Of a stretch of 64,000 nucleotides of DNA, positions 1 to 12,151 are shown piece by piece (position 1 is the stretch's first letter; each line of letters opens with the position of its first letter). Under the pieces are notes generated by a model. The model worked only from the letters and a program-made list of their open reading frames with translations, did not search any database and was not told the origin of the DNA. The position numbers and the translations under genes are program-made. Source of the stretch: Pyronema omphalodes (taxonomy: Eukaryota > Ascomycota > Pezizomycetes > Pezizales > Pyronemataceae); the NCBI GenBank assembly GCA_024516155.1, contig JAJJXM010000017.1:682001-746000 (forward strand), written 5' to 3'.

Positions 1-3000
1 CATCCTGGAATTCTCTCTGGGCAACCTTAGCGGCAGCAACATCCTCCATATCTTCCGCGGCTTCAAGGGCTTTTTCTTTCTCGCCCCTGTCACTGGGTAA
101 AATAGCTTCATCTTTAACCTCTAATCCATTCACCACTTCATCACCTAACATGTCTCTGATGGTGAGTTTATTGAAGTAGTCGGTGGTGAAATCTCCTTCT
201 TGGATAACAACATCATCAAGCATACGCTTTTGGTCGGATTTTCGAAGGATATTGGATTCGATGGTATATTCAGAGACGAAGCGGTAGATGTGAACATCAC
301 GAGTTTGTCCAATACGATGGCAACGATCTTGGCATTGTTTATCCATAGCCGGATTCCAGTCTAGGTCGTAGAAAATGACGGTATCGGCTCCTGTTAAGTT
401 GATTCCAAGACCACCGGAACGAGTGGAGAGGATAAAGACAAGAATACGAGGGTCATTATTGAACCTATCCGTGAGTGCCTGGCGTTGCTCAACTTTCGTG
501 GCTCCGTCTAAACGTAAGTATCGGTGACCGTGGATGTTGAGGAATTGCTCTAGGATATCTAAGACCTTTGTCATCTGGGTAAAGATAAGAGCTCTGTGGC
601 CACCTGCTTGAAGTTCACGAAGTAAGGCGTCTAGACGCTGCAATTTTCCGCAGTCGTATTGCAAGAGTCTTTTATCAGGGAATGCGATTGATAACCTGAT
701 CCGAGGCTCATGGAATGGGTCGACTGGATATTGAGCTTGGCAGGTCCGGACGAGTTCTTGACCAGAGGGGGTGAGAGCAATCTGCGTCATGTCGGTTGCT
801 ACTACTGCAGGAGTGATACAACCGAATTTGGTGATGGTTGATTTCATTTCCTCGGAACGCTCTGAGAGGGTTGGGATCATCGAGGCGATAATTTCGGAGC
901 GGTTCAGGAACCATTCTGTTTGACGGCTTCGGAGACGAGGTTCAGGACGAAGGGGGGTGGGGGATATGTCCTCCGAAAGAACTGAGATAAGGTCGGAGGA
1001 ATACAAGGGTTCATAGTTTGTTCTAATACGGTTGAGGCGGACACAGGATTCTAGCTGGGCAAGACTGGAGAGCTCGGATTGATAGCGCTGGTAGGCGATG
1101 TTTCCTTTTATGCTGTTCAGGTCTTGGGGAACGGGAGTTATCTCGGCCCGGGAGGTCTCGTAGTGTTTTTGGAGTAACTCTGTGGAAGAGAGGATTTTGA
1201 TAGAGTTGCAGTTTCTGCGAGTGAGTTTTTGGTTGGCGGCAGGGATGAGACCGACAAATGACAAGAAATCGGTGCTAGAGGAGGTGGGTTTCCAGGGGTC
1301 CTCAGCCATCAACTTTCGGCGGATCAAGAGCTCTTTGACTTCGTAATCTGCTACTACCGATTTTGGCATGGCAAAGGAGGTGACAATTTGACGAGTTTCG
1401 AAGAGATCAGGGTGGTTGCAGACTTTCCGGAGCTGCATCAGACAGTTGATGATGGACAAGTAATTTCCAGATGCTAAGGTTTCCCGGGTCTTGGCCATGG
1501 ACATGAAGTCGTCGTACAAGTATCGCTGACGTTTGGAAAGACGACAGTAGACAATGTGCTCGTACTTGCCGGGCATTTGCTTCTCGACATCGGCCTTGAG
1601 GCGACGTAACAAGAAAGGACGGAGGACTTTGTGGAGCTTGGTGATGGTAGTCTTGGCTTCGCTGTCCATTCCTTCGCGTCCTCCTTCGATTAGCTGCTCC
1701 ACAGGATGTGCGAACCATTCCTGGAACTCGTTAAGGTTGGCGAATCCAGCTGGTAAACTCGACGAACCCGAAGGCATCAAAAAGTAGAGCAATGACCAAA
1801 GCTCAATCAAGTTATTCTGCAACGGAGTACCAGTAAGCAGTAATCTCGCCTCTGACTTGAAGTTGAGCAGCGTCTGCCATCTCTGGGAACGGAAATTCTT
1901 GATATTGTGTGCTTCATCGAGAATCAGGTAGTGCCAAGCACGACGTTTGAAGGTGACCTGATCCTGAAGCACAAGCTGATAAGATGTGATGCACACATGC
2001 CACAAGTTGTTGTCGAACCAACCTTTTCGCTTCTCGGCACGTTGCTCTCGAGATCCATAATAGGTGAGGATCTTGAAACCAGGGGCCCATTTCTTGAATT
2101 CCATTTCCCAGTTGAGCATGACACTGGTAGGAACAACAATCAAATGTGGTCCCCAAACACCCTTTTCGCATGCAAGGTGGGCTAATAAAGCAATCGTTTG
2201 AATGGTTTTTCTATGGCTGTCAGTATGGTCGCTGGAAACGGATTTCTTTGGGGATTGACATACCCAAGACCCATCTCGTCTGCCAAGATTCCGTTGGTGT
2301 GATTTCCGTATAAACCAGCAAGCCAGTCAAGACCATAGTGCTGATATTCTCGAAGTGTACCTCGAAGAAGGAAGGGAACCGGTGTCTTGATAACAGCTTG
2401 AGCTTGAGGAGTGGCGTCGGCAGCGTCAGCAGTGGAATCCACGGGAACTTCAGTAGATGCCCGCTGATTGGAAGTAGGGCTATCTTCAGGCGAAGTGGTT
2501 GGAGAAGATTGCAGAACACTGTCTTTAGGATCCTGTTGAGAGGGAGAGGTAATTGTATCTACTTCTGCAGCATCGCTCTTAACGTCAGTCATAGGCAAAT
2601 CCTCATCCATAGGTGTGATTTGCTCTTCGACGACAGCTGTCTCGATTGTTGCTTTTCTGACACTTCTGGATTCTTCCAATTCTTCACCATCCTTGAGTTC
2701 TAGAATACGGGCGGTAGAAGCATCCTCTATTGGCCGATCGTCGACTCCGACAAGGCGAACTTCGTCATCATCTTCATCCTCAAAGTCGACGTCGGGTATG
2801 CTGCCTTCTGGTTCGTATGGCACGTCGTCTTCCTCCTCATCCTCTCCTTCATCCGGCTTGGTGGCTTTCTCTGCAGCACTGCGGCCATAGAAGCCCCACA
2901 ATCCAGTTTCTTCCTCCTCGTCATCCTCTTCACTACCACTTGCATTATCACCGTCGTCATCATCATCCATATCCGTAGACTCATCAGTATCATCCAAAAG

Positions 3001-4922
3001 AATATCATCAACTTCCTCCAAGTCGGGTACTTCACCATCAGCGGTGCCGTTGGTAACTGGTCGTTCATCTTTCATATCAACATCAGACATGGCATCTTCA
3101 TTGTCAGAATTAAGGTTTAATAAGTCGTCAATATCCATCTCATCTCCAATTGCCGTGTGTCGACTCTTGGAGGCTTCCAGTGCGGCATATTTTGCCTTGA
3201 GCTGCTCAACTGTAAGATTGGCATCATCATCTTCGTCATCGGCATCTGGTTCTGATTCGGATGACATGTTGTCTTCATTAAGGTTGTCCTCGCTGTCGGC
3301 AGCAATACTGGCATCGAGTCCCTCTTCATCATCTTTATCGTCCTCCTCATCATCGTCGTCTGCTCCTTGGTCATCCTCGGCATCTGAGGCAATTGATGCC
3401 CGATCTCCGCGGCGAGCATCCAGAAGTTGAGTCGAGTGTTCCAACATGATTTTCAAGTGTTCTTTTCCTGCCTCACGGCGCTCCTCCTCAGCTCTGGTGA
3501 TTCGTCGTCTATCAACTTCCTGTGGGACATATTAGTATGTGCGGGAAAGTTCAAACAACCCATAACACAGCGGTTTAATATAGCATGGACGGATGGCTTG
3601 CCTTGGTTACTTCATCCCACTTCCTCCGCATTTGGGCAACTTGTTCTTTGTATAATTTTCGATTCTCTATATACTGCTCCTGCTCAATCTCCTCCTGCGT
3701 TCTTGGCCGCCTACTCTTAATTTCAGCCATAAGAGCCACATTTCGCTTTCGCATAAGCTCTTGATGCTCTTTGCGTTCCTTGAACATGAGTTTACGGAAG
3801 GTGAGAGCGTGTGCAATGAGGTGATCGTGGTGTGCATATTGCCGACTAGGTTCATCCTGTTTATCAGGTAAAAATACAGAGCAGTTTTCCTGCGTCAGCA
3901 AGCCATATCGGGCCTCATATTCTATCTTATTTCGAATCTTGGCTTCCGCTAGTGCAGCTTCCTCCGCCTCTCGTCGTTTATCTTCATTAAGTTCTGGGTC
4001 GTCGTGGTTCAAAAATTCCTCAAATGATGCAAATGGTTTGGGGAGCGGAAGATTTCCAGGGTTTGTGATTACGGCCTTTGGTATTCCAAACTTCAACTTA
4101 ACCTTTACCTTTGACAGAGGAACACTAGAAAGATCAACTTCGGCATCGGATCCAAAACAGCTGAGGTCGTCTGAGGATAACGAAGAACTTCGTCTTCTCT
4201 TGGAACCTGCAAGTTCTTCGTCGGCAAATTCAACAGCCCTCTTTAGGGCACGGGCACTTTTTCTTACACCAATTGCAGGACTCGGTTGTAGTTTGCGCGG
4301 AGCCGCTTTTGCAGGTGTAGTTTTTGTCGAGGTCTTAGGCCGTTTAGACAGCGGGAGTTGTGCAGATCTTCTCGACGACGGTGACACTGTGGATTGAGTT
4401 GGAGTTGTTTTACTTATGCGACCCGATGATGTTCGAGTCGGGGATTGAGCCTGGCTCCTGCCATTCGTCTGTTTGCTGGATGAAGCCTTTGCACTAGAGG
4501 CAGACTTGGCTCGACTGGCGGCAGAGTTCTTCTCTGCTCGCTTCTCATTCTTCTCTTTTTCGATTGCAGCCTGACGCGTTGGGGCACCTTTTCTCGAGGG
4601 TGATAATAACTCGGGCGGAAGAGGATTGGTTCGTCCAGATTTGCGACGACCGTCAATGATGAATGCAGTCGGCGTTTGTGTTGTCGCACTTTTCCAAGGT
4701 GGCGAGGCATCAACCTTTCTTTTTTTGGATGACTTTTTTGTGTCGCTTGTTATTGCTAGGGGCGCGTCTGAGGGCTCTCCTGCTGCTGGTTCGGGTGTTG
4801 TTCTTCCATTCTCTGTAGCGACTGCAATAATCAGAATCCGAATCACAAAATTGGCTTGTGTCGAAGGTCGCTGAATTACCTTGCAAACCGGTGTCTCCGG
4901 AACGCCTTCGCGTGCTCCTCAT
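1..4922 (-). CDS. SWR1: SWR1-type Snf2 helicase, catalytic subunit of the SWR1 chromatin remodeller (3' end cut off by window)
   Basis: This is the ATPase of the SWR1 complex, which replaces H2A-H2B with H2A.Z-H2B in nucleosomes. Exons on the minus strand are 4922-4880, 4821-3611, 3519-2264 and 2210-1. Every junction keeps frame, and about 1573 residues are visible. The start at 4922 is chosen because its 14-codon exon splices in frame to the long second exon. An HSA-like basic segment lies near residues 330-420. A very acidic stretch follows at about 440-700. The Snf2 domain then begins, with the Walker A segment DEMGLGKT re-formed across the 53-bp intron and a DEAH box (LILDEAHN) at about 938. 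The helicase C-terminal half reads on to the window edge, and includes the motif DRCHRIGQ. The long linker between the two helicase halves is typical of the Swr1/Ino80 group. The HSA segment and acidic N-terminus favour Swr1 over Ino80. Only the C-terminal end is missing. Confidence 0.93.
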
Positions 4923-5508
4923 CCCGACAGGTGTCGACGAGTAGGTAGAGCGAGGCTAGCAATCGTGCTTGTCCGACGAAACCGAAGGAACCATGGGAAA
5001 TTTTGGTAGCGGGAGATAGCCCTGATCGCGAAGATTTCTCACACGAAATCTGAGGTCGGTGGTGGTTGTGGTTGACGAGATAGAGCGAAGGGCGCTGGAT
5101 TTGTGGCCAGTTGAGAGGTTTTGCTGATGGGATGTGTTGCTCACGAAGCCCGGCTACCATTTCGGTCAGCCCCAACCAAGCCTCTTCTTTGGATTCTCTT
5201 GTTTCGGCAGTGGCAGTGGCCGTGGACAAGGTTGCACACTAAAAGAACTACCATCACATAATTGATCGCTTCGCATCCCAAACAACGACCGCCAAAGTGA
5301 GTTTATTCCGAATTGCAATTCTCTCAGTTTTGTTCATTTGCCGTCATTGCCTGTATCCCCGCTCGTGCTTTGAAGTTTTCCGTTGCTGGGTCGCTGTGCT
5401 GAGGCCAACCCAACCAAAAACCACACCTCGTCAAAGCCGCCGGACCTCTCCATATCGTCATCGGCCACTCTTACTACATACAACACAATATCTAACACTA
5501 CAGTCCAG
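4923..5508. promoter_or_regulatory. shared upstream region of SWR1 (minus) and the NDUFB8-type gene (plus)
   Basis: These 586 bases separate two divergent start codons, so they must hold both promoters and both 5' leaders. The stretch just before 5509 is rich in C, A and T, as is common in fungal leaders. I see no convincing TATA box and no ATG-started upstream ORF of note. Confidence 0.5.
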
Positions 5509-6184
5509 ATGTTCGCCCGCCAATTGGCCGTCGCACGGCCGCTCGTCCAGAGAGCCTCCATCCTTCCCCTCTCCGCCGTTCAGACCCGGTCGCACATGGT
5601 CGGATTCCCGAGAAAGCCGATCGCGGAGCCCCTCGACCCCGTCTACTACCCCTCCCTCAACGATGCTGTTGACCCCGGCCAGGTTGGTGCAGTCGGAAGC
5701 TCTATTGCACGGGCACTGCTAATCTGGTCAGAACGGAGGATACGTGAACCCAGCTCCCGAGAAGCGTCAGTTCAGAGATCCCTACGGAGAGTGGTGGGAC
5801 AAGCAGGAGCGTCGCAACTTCGGCGAGCCGGTATGTTGATATGGGGATATCTGGATGCATTATATCTGATATTGGGATAGGTCCACGAGGACAACGATAT
5901 TCTCGGACGTTTCTCCCCTGAGGAGTACACCTGGGTTTCCCCCGCCAAGGGTCTCTTCCAGATTGGATGCTTCCTCACCGCCACCTTTGGGCTTATGGGA
6001 GTTATCTACATGTGGTACCCCGACATGCCCGCTGTCCCCCGTACCTTCCCCCACAACGGTTTGGAGAAGGCCCTCGGAGGTCCCGGAGTTCTCAAGGTCA
6101 GCTATTCTCGGGAATGCCAGTTCGGCTCGGCGGATGATGTACTGACCGCGTTTCATACAGGCGCGATCCTCCGACGACGAGTAA
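5509..6184 (+). CDS. mitochondrial complex I subunit of the NDUFB8 (ASHI) family
   Basis: This is an accessory subunit of the membrane arm of NADH:ubiquinone oxidoreductase in the inner mitochondrial membrane. The four exons 5509-5682, 5732-5830, 5881-6096 and 6161-6184 give 170 residues. The last exon encodes only seven residues plus stop. The N-terminus (MFARQLAVARPLVQRAS) is arginine-rich and free of acids, as expected for a mitochondrial presequence. The family signature follows: the segment DPYGEWWDKQERRNFGEP matches the DPWYSWD...NWGEP region of animal NDUFB8. One transmembrane helix (about residues 112-132) comes next, then a YPDMPAVPRTFPHNGLEKALGG tail. It is divergent from SWR1 and upstream of RPT1 on the same strand, with no functional link to either. 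Family assignment rests on remembered motifs. Confidence 0.85.
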
Positions 6185-6735
6185 ACCAAAATCTCAAGAT
6201 GAAGAGGCTCCGTAAACGCGTACTCATACGCAGTCGACGTGAAGATATCAGGTGTACATATTCCATATCATTCATCAAACGCTCTGAAGAGAGCATATCC
6301 CTAAGAAGGAGGCCGACTCCTCCATTATGTGCATGTAAAGTAATGAATGTGATATCGAGCATAATATCTACATTATGACGGATGTAAATACCGTGAAACC
6401 CATCTTAAATTATCCTTTCGGATTGTTTTATGCCATTCATCTTAATGATGGACATCAAAATTGAAGATTCCAATGAGGTCTAGAGCGTGATGTTGTATTC
6501 TCATGCCCCGCGTTGCGCTAGTAATGAGGCTCTTCTCGCGTCATGCACCACCAAGCTTACTTACGGCCTGCGAGAAACAACAGCTACCCAGCACCACGCT
6601 CTCCATCGATATCCATCACCGACTCCATCTCCAAAACACGCCAGGTCGACCCCTTCGCCTACCCCGAAACCTACCGAATTCAAAAAGTTCCCACCAACAC
6701 CCCTTCTCCAACCGACCGTTTACACTCCGCCAATC
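6185..6735. other. intergenic region between the NDUFB8-type gene and RPT1
   Basis: These 551 bases hold the 3' UTR of the complex I gene and the promoter and leader of RPT1. The last 200 bases are C- and A-rich (repeated CCACC/CCAAC runs), a common look for fungal leaders. Open frames here lack an initiator that would extend RPT1 sensibly. Confidence 0.4.
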
Positions 6736-8363
6736 ATGCCGAGCGCCACCGGACGGGATTGGGAGAAGTACAAGAAGTTTGCAGACGAAGAGCAGGAAGA
6801 GAAGAAGATTGTACCGCTATCAGAGGAGTATGTTGTCTCTCTGTTGTTTTGGGGATAGGATTACTGGGAAGATGTCGAGTAATTGGCTTCGAAAGAAGGA
6901 GTGACTAAAATATGGAATTTCAGAGACATCCAGGTTCTCAAGACCTATGGAGCTGCACCATATGCTGCAAATATTAAGGCTACAGAGAAGGAGCTCAAGG
7001 AGCTGCAGCAAAAAGTGAACGAGAAGATTGGTATGTTTCTCTGGGTTTTTGGATATTATTTTTGTCGCTAATAGCTATCAGGTGTTAAGGTAATACTACT
7101 ACAATCTCCACGAAGCTCCCTACGTCACGGCATACTGATGATCGACATAGGAATCCGACACCGGTCTCGCGCCGCCACATCTATGGGATATCATGGCCGA
7201 CAAAATGCGGATGCAGGAGGAGCAGCCCCTCCAGGTTGCAAGATGCACAAAGATTATTCAGAGCGCCGACGACCCTGACAAGGCAAAATATGTTATCAAT
7301 GTTAAACAGATAGCAAAGTTTGTTGTCAACCTTGGAGAACGTGTTTCGCCAACTGATATCGAGGAGGGCATGAGAGTAGGGTGTGCTACCATCCATTGCG
7401 TCGCATCGACTCTAGTTACTGACTAAAATGCAGAGTCGACCGTCAGAAATACCAAATTCTCCTCCCGCTACCACCTAGAATTGACCCTTCAGTTACCATG
7501 ATGACTGTCGAGGAGAAGCCCGATGTTACCTACGGAGATGTTGGAGGTTGTAAGGAGCAGATTGAGAAGCTTCGCGAGGTTGTCGAGCTTCCCCTCCTAT
7601 CGCCAGAAAGATTCGTAAACCTTGGTATCGACCCGCCCAAGGGAATTCTTCTCTATGGACCTCCTGGAACCGGAAAAACCTTGTGCGCTCGTGCAGTAGC
7701 TAACCGTACTGACGCAACATTTATCCGTGTTATTGGTTCTGAGTTGGTACAAAAGTACGTCGGAGAGGGAGCTCGTATGGTTCGTGAGCTATTCGAGATG
7801 GCGCGTACAAAGAAGGCATGCATTATCTTCTTTGATGAAATTGACGCCATCGGAGGAGCTCGTTTCGATGACGGTGCTGGAGGAGATAATGAGGTTCAGA
7901 GAACTATGTTGGAGCTTATTACTCAGCTTGACGGTTTCGACCCTAGAGGAAACATCAAGGTCATGTTTGCCACCAACAGACCCAGCACGTTAGATCCTGC
8001 ACTTTTGCGTCCTGGGCGTATTGATCGTAAGGTCGAGTTCAGCTTACCTGATCTTGAGGGTCGTGCCAACGTTCTAAGAATTCACGCCAAGAGCATGAGT
8101 GTTGAGCGTGATATCAGATGGGAATTGATTTCCCGACTCTGCCCGAACAGTACCGGTGCCGAGTTGCGAAGTGTATGCACGGAAGCCGGTATGTGATAAT
8201 GCTCCTCATGATGAATCATCACTAATATTTTGTGACAGGAATGTTCGCTATCCGTGCTCGCCGGAAGGTTGCCAACGAGAAGGATTTCTTGGCGGCAGTG
8301 GAGAAGGTCATCAAGGGTAACCTCAAGTTCAGCTCAACTGCAAGATACATGCAGTACAACTAG
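6736..8363 (+). CDS. RPT1: 26S proteasome regulatory particle ATPase Rpt1 (PSMC2 family)
   Basis: Rpt1 is one of six AAA ATPases in the base of the 19S regulatory particle, which unfolds ubiquitylated substrates and feeds them to the 20S core. Exons are 6736-6827, 6924-7030, 7082-7089, 7151-7380, 7434-8188 and 8239-8363, giving 438 residues, the usual length. Walker A (GPPGTGKT) is at about 221 and Walker B is [10 protein letters not shown]. The family-specific segment [13 protein letters not shown] is rebuilt exactly across the 7381-7433 intron, and the protein ends in the Rpt1-like [12 protein letters not shown]. The third exon is only 8 nt (GTGTTAAG). Without it the conserved [14 protein letters not shown] segment is lost and the frame shifts. 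The start gives an N-terminus ([15 protein letters not shown]) about as long as in other Rpt1 proteins. Cytosol and nucleus. Confidence 0.96.
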
Positions 8364-9066
8364 AGCACGGATGTTATTATTGAGTTCGGTACGGATGAGA
8401 CGGGATGATAGATAGTAGCCGGATGGGTGATTTTGGGTGATTCGGGAGTGTCGGATTTATCACACCAAATTCACCATTTGTAAAGTAACAATCGCCAGTA
8501 ATTAGTTGGGCTTTAGTGTAACCAGCTTACATAGATGGTTTATGATGATTGATTGTTATAGTTATGCATGCTGTAACCAATTCCCATATCCTATAGAATT
8601 TGTTCATCAGAGATTGGCACATGAAATAGCACGGATTCCCCACATTCTTCTAAAACTTCGGCCGTTGCTTAGCCGCCATCCATGATCTTATCCTGGCTTC
8701 CTGACTTCCTGACTTCCTGGCTTCCTGGGCTTCCTCTATGCCGATAGTGTGCAGGCGGTTCGGTCTCTCCACTCTGCCAGGCCTTCGGATCGATTAGCGG
8801 TCGGGAACAAATAGCGTGCTTGTGCGAGCCTTGACTTTGTAAACCCATGGCGCCGATTGGAGGAAAAGCGCTTACTAAGTACACTATCGTATATTTCCGG
8901 CTCTTAGTGCGGCTGCCCCGCGGTCATCCTCGGCAATCGGAGCTTTATTCATCCTCCTGACAGACCTTCTTCCGTCGACGCACACTTCTCTCTCCACTCC
9001 GCGACACGCATTTCCTTCACAAGTCCAGGGTTCTGTTGCTTTTGCCAGAATTCAATTTGATTCACC
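8364..9066. other. intergenic region between RPT1 and SDH1
   Basis: These 703 bases hold the RPT1 3' UTR and the SDH1 promoter. They include a short degenerate tandem repeat at 8695-8735 and a GC-rich patch near 8900-8950. No credible coding exon was seen. Confidence 0.4.
8695..8735. repeat. short degenerate tandem repeat, 9-bp unit TTCCTGRCT
   Basis: Four to five imperfect copies of TTCCTGGCT/TTCCTGACT run in a row. It lies in the RPT1-SDH1 intergenic region and has no evident function. Confidence 0.7.
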
Positions 9067-11351
9067 ATGTCGTCTTTCCTCCGGAGGGTCGCCTCATCTC
9101 CTCGCGTGAGTATCAACACTACATCTTTCACTGTTCGGCGTGCCGGAGCACGAGCACGAGCACAACTCATGGATTTGAATATCGATTATTAACTATTCTC
9201 TTACAGTTCTCACCTATTGTGAGAGCAGCACATGCGCGCTCTTTCCACGCCACCAGACCTGCTGGTACGATTCAATCTCGAAATACCGGCAAATTCAAGC
9301 AAACATCAGCTAACTCTTTGCTACAGCTAGAGTATGGTCTTCTCAGCCTCTCCGCGCCCAGGAGGCTTCCAAGCACGTGTCCAGCCAGTACCCCGTAATC
9401 GTACGTTATTCCTACTTCAACTATCAATTCGACCAATTCCGCTGACCCGGTTCGTGACAGGACCATGAGTACGATGCTATCGTCGTTGGAGCCGGAGGAG
9501 CCGGTCTTCGTGCGGCTTTCGGTTTGGCCGAGGCCGGATTTAACACTGCTTGTATCTCCAAGCTTTTCCCCACCAGATCTCACACCGTCGCCGCCCAGGG
9601 AGGAATCAACGCCGCCCTTGGAAACATGCACGAGGACGACTGGAGGTGGCACATGTACGACACCGTCAAGGGATCCGATTGGTTGGGAGACCAGGACGCT
9701 ATCCACTACATGACTCGTGAGGCTCCTGCCTCCATCATTGAGTTGGAGAACTACGGATGTCCTTTCGTGAGTTTACCTGGATTGTGGGGAGGGGGGCATA
9801 GTGGGGTAATTGGCTAATTTTGTGATTAGTCGCGTACCGAGGACGGAAAGATCTACCAGCGTGCTTTCGGAGGACAGTCTCAGAAGTACGGAAAGGGAGG
9901 ACAGGCTTACCGTTGCTGTGCCGCCGCTGACAGGTTAGTAATTCAGCATACCGATAGCTCGGGCCGATGAAGCTAATACCGTAAATAGAACCGGTCACGC
10001 CCTTCTCCACACTCTTTACGGACAGTCTCTCCGCCACAACACCAACTACTTCATTGAGTACTTCGTCATGGACTTGTTGATGGAGGACGGTGTCTGCAAG
10101 GGAGTTATCGCCTACAACCAGGAGGACGGAACTCTCCACCGTTTCCGTGCTCACAAGACCGTTCTTGCTACCGGAGGATACGGACGTGCCTACTTCTCCT
10201 GCACTTCCGCCCACACCTGTACCGGAGACGGTATGGCCATGGTCGCCCGTGCCGGTCTTCCCAACCAGGACTTGGAGTTCGTCCAGTTCCACCCTACCGG
10301 TATCTACGGAGCCGGATGTTTGATCACTGAGGGAGCTCGTGGTGAGGGAGGATACCTCCTCAACTCCGAGGGAGAGCGTTTTATGGAGCGTTACGCTCCT
10401 ACCGCCAAGGACCTTGCTTCCCGTGACGTCGTCTCTCGTTCCATGACCATGGAGATCCGTGAGGGACGTGGTGTTGGAGCTGACAAGGACCACATCTACC
10501 TCCAGCTCTCTCACTTGCCCGCTGAGATCCTCCACGAGCGTCTCCCCGGTATCTCTGAGACTGCCTCTATCTTCTCTGGTGTTGACGTCACCAAGTCCCC
10601 TATTCCCGTCCTTCCCACCGTCCACTACAACATGGGAGGTATCCCCACCCGTTACACTGGAGAGGTTCTTACCGTCGACGAGAACGGAAACGACAAGGTC
10701 GTTCCCGGACTCTACGCCGCTGGAGAGGCTGCCTGTGTCTCCGTCCACGGAGCCAACCGTCTTGGTGCCAACTCCCTCCTCGACTTGGTCGTCTTCGGAC
10801 GTGCCGTCGCCCACACCATCCGTGACCAGCTCACCCCTGGTACTCCCTTGCCCCCTGCCTCGGCCGACATTGGAGCCGAGTCCATTGCCAACCTTGACAA
10901 GATCCGTAACGCTGATGGACCCAAGTCCACCGCTGAGATCCGTCTTGCCATGCAGAAGACCATGCAGACCGATGTCTCCGTCTTCCGTACCCAGGAGTCC
11001 CTCGACGAGGGTGTTGAGAAGATCGCCGCCGTCGACCAGACCTACTCCCAGATTGGTATCAAGGACCGCAGCATGATCTGGAACTCCGACCTTGTTGAGG
11101 CTCTTGAGCTCGGCAACTTGTTGACTTGCGCTACTCAGACCGCTGTCTCCGCCGCTGCCCGTAAGGAGTCTCGTGGAGCTCACGCCCGTGAGGATTACCC
11201 CGACCGTGACGACGAGAACTGGATGAAGCACACCCTCTCATGGCAGAAGAAGCCCCACGGAGAGGTTAAGCTCGGATACCGTGCCGTCCAGGCCAACACT
11301 TTGGACGCCAACGAGTGCCCTCCCGTTCCTCCTTTCAAGCGTGTCTACTAA
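9067..11351 (+). CDS. SDH1: succinate dehydrogenase flavoprotein subunit, mitochondrial (complex II)
   Basis: This subunit oxidises succinate to fumarate with covalently bound FAD on the matrix side of the inner membrane, linking the TCA cycle to ubiquinone. Exons are 9067-9105, 9207-9264, 9327-9400, 9461-9766, 9830-9933 and 9989-11351, giving 647 residues, the usual length. The first exons encode a presequence ([16 protein letters not shown]...). The FAD-binding motif [14 protein letters not shown] follows, then [10 protein letters not shown] (about residues 96-105), whose histidine is the covalent FAD site in this family. The active-site segments [10 protein letters not shown] and [11 protein letters not shown] and the C-terminal [18 protein letters not shown] are all intact. 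Introns cluster in the 5' third and the 1.36-kb last exon is continuous. Codon choice is strongly biased (GGA, CGT, TCC, ACC), as expected for a highly expressed gene. Confidence 0.97.
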
Positions 11352-12151
11352 GTTAAGTGCTTTTGGTTAAATGGGTTTCAGGTGTTTGATGGGATGGGAT
11401 TTCTTAATGCCGTTTAAGAGAGGGGTGGGAAAAATGGTTTTTGGCACGTCTTTTTTGTTTGTGTATTCCAGCTTGTTTTTTGTCCGGTTTTATATTCCTT
11501 CTCTGCGTGTGTGCCTTAAACATCTTTCTTGGCCTCCTTTTGCATAGATTCACTAGCGTGTACTGGCGGGAATAAAAAGTATGGGTTTCGGCATTATGAT
11601 GTGGAGATATGTGATTATTGGAGCATTTTCGAAGGTTTTGTTTTGTTCTGCACTATTCTGTACTCATATGATGGTATCACTTCATCTCACCTCTTATTTA
11701 TTGATCGTTGCATCAAAGTGTGAATCAAATAGGGCAATATTGGAAGCCATTTATCTAAATTCGGGATGTTTGAGCAACAGAAGACCATCTTCACCTATGG
11801 TCTAGTTATTGGTTAAGTGTCCAACTGGTCCCTTGATTGAAATAAGTTAAAGATTCACACTTTCATGATGTTGAGACTCACAAGGTGGTAGAAATAATGA
11901 TTAGAATCATCAACAATCTGGACAAAGGTCCAGTACGACACCCCATCAAGTACCCCAATGATCATGAAATATCACCCACCAGAATGACCCGCATCATGAA
12001 AAACTAAATTCCGAATCACCACATTTCATCTTGATATCAATCGTTATTTCTTGACTGCTGTGGCTGTTCTTCCTGTTACTGCTCAAACCAATTCTAAACA
12101 AAGCCTACAATTACTAATCCCACCAATCAATCGCAAACAAACATAGCAATA
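11352..12151. other. intergenic region downstream of SDH1
   Basis: These 800 bases include a T-rich SDH1 3' UTR followed by AT-rich sequence and an A/C-rich leader (about 12060-12150) before the next start codon. No conserved coding segment or RNA gene was recognised. Confidence 0.4.

Noticed and set aside
3044..3430. Serine-rich plus-strand frame opposite SWR1
   Set aside because: It mirrors the Asp/Glu-rich segment of SWR1 and has no independent support.
9735..11231. 498-codon open frame on the minus strand opposite SDH1
   Set aside because: It lies exactly opposite the strongly codon-biased last exon of SDH1. Its Gly/Val/Ser/Asp-rich product is what such codon use gives when read in reverse, and it matches no family.
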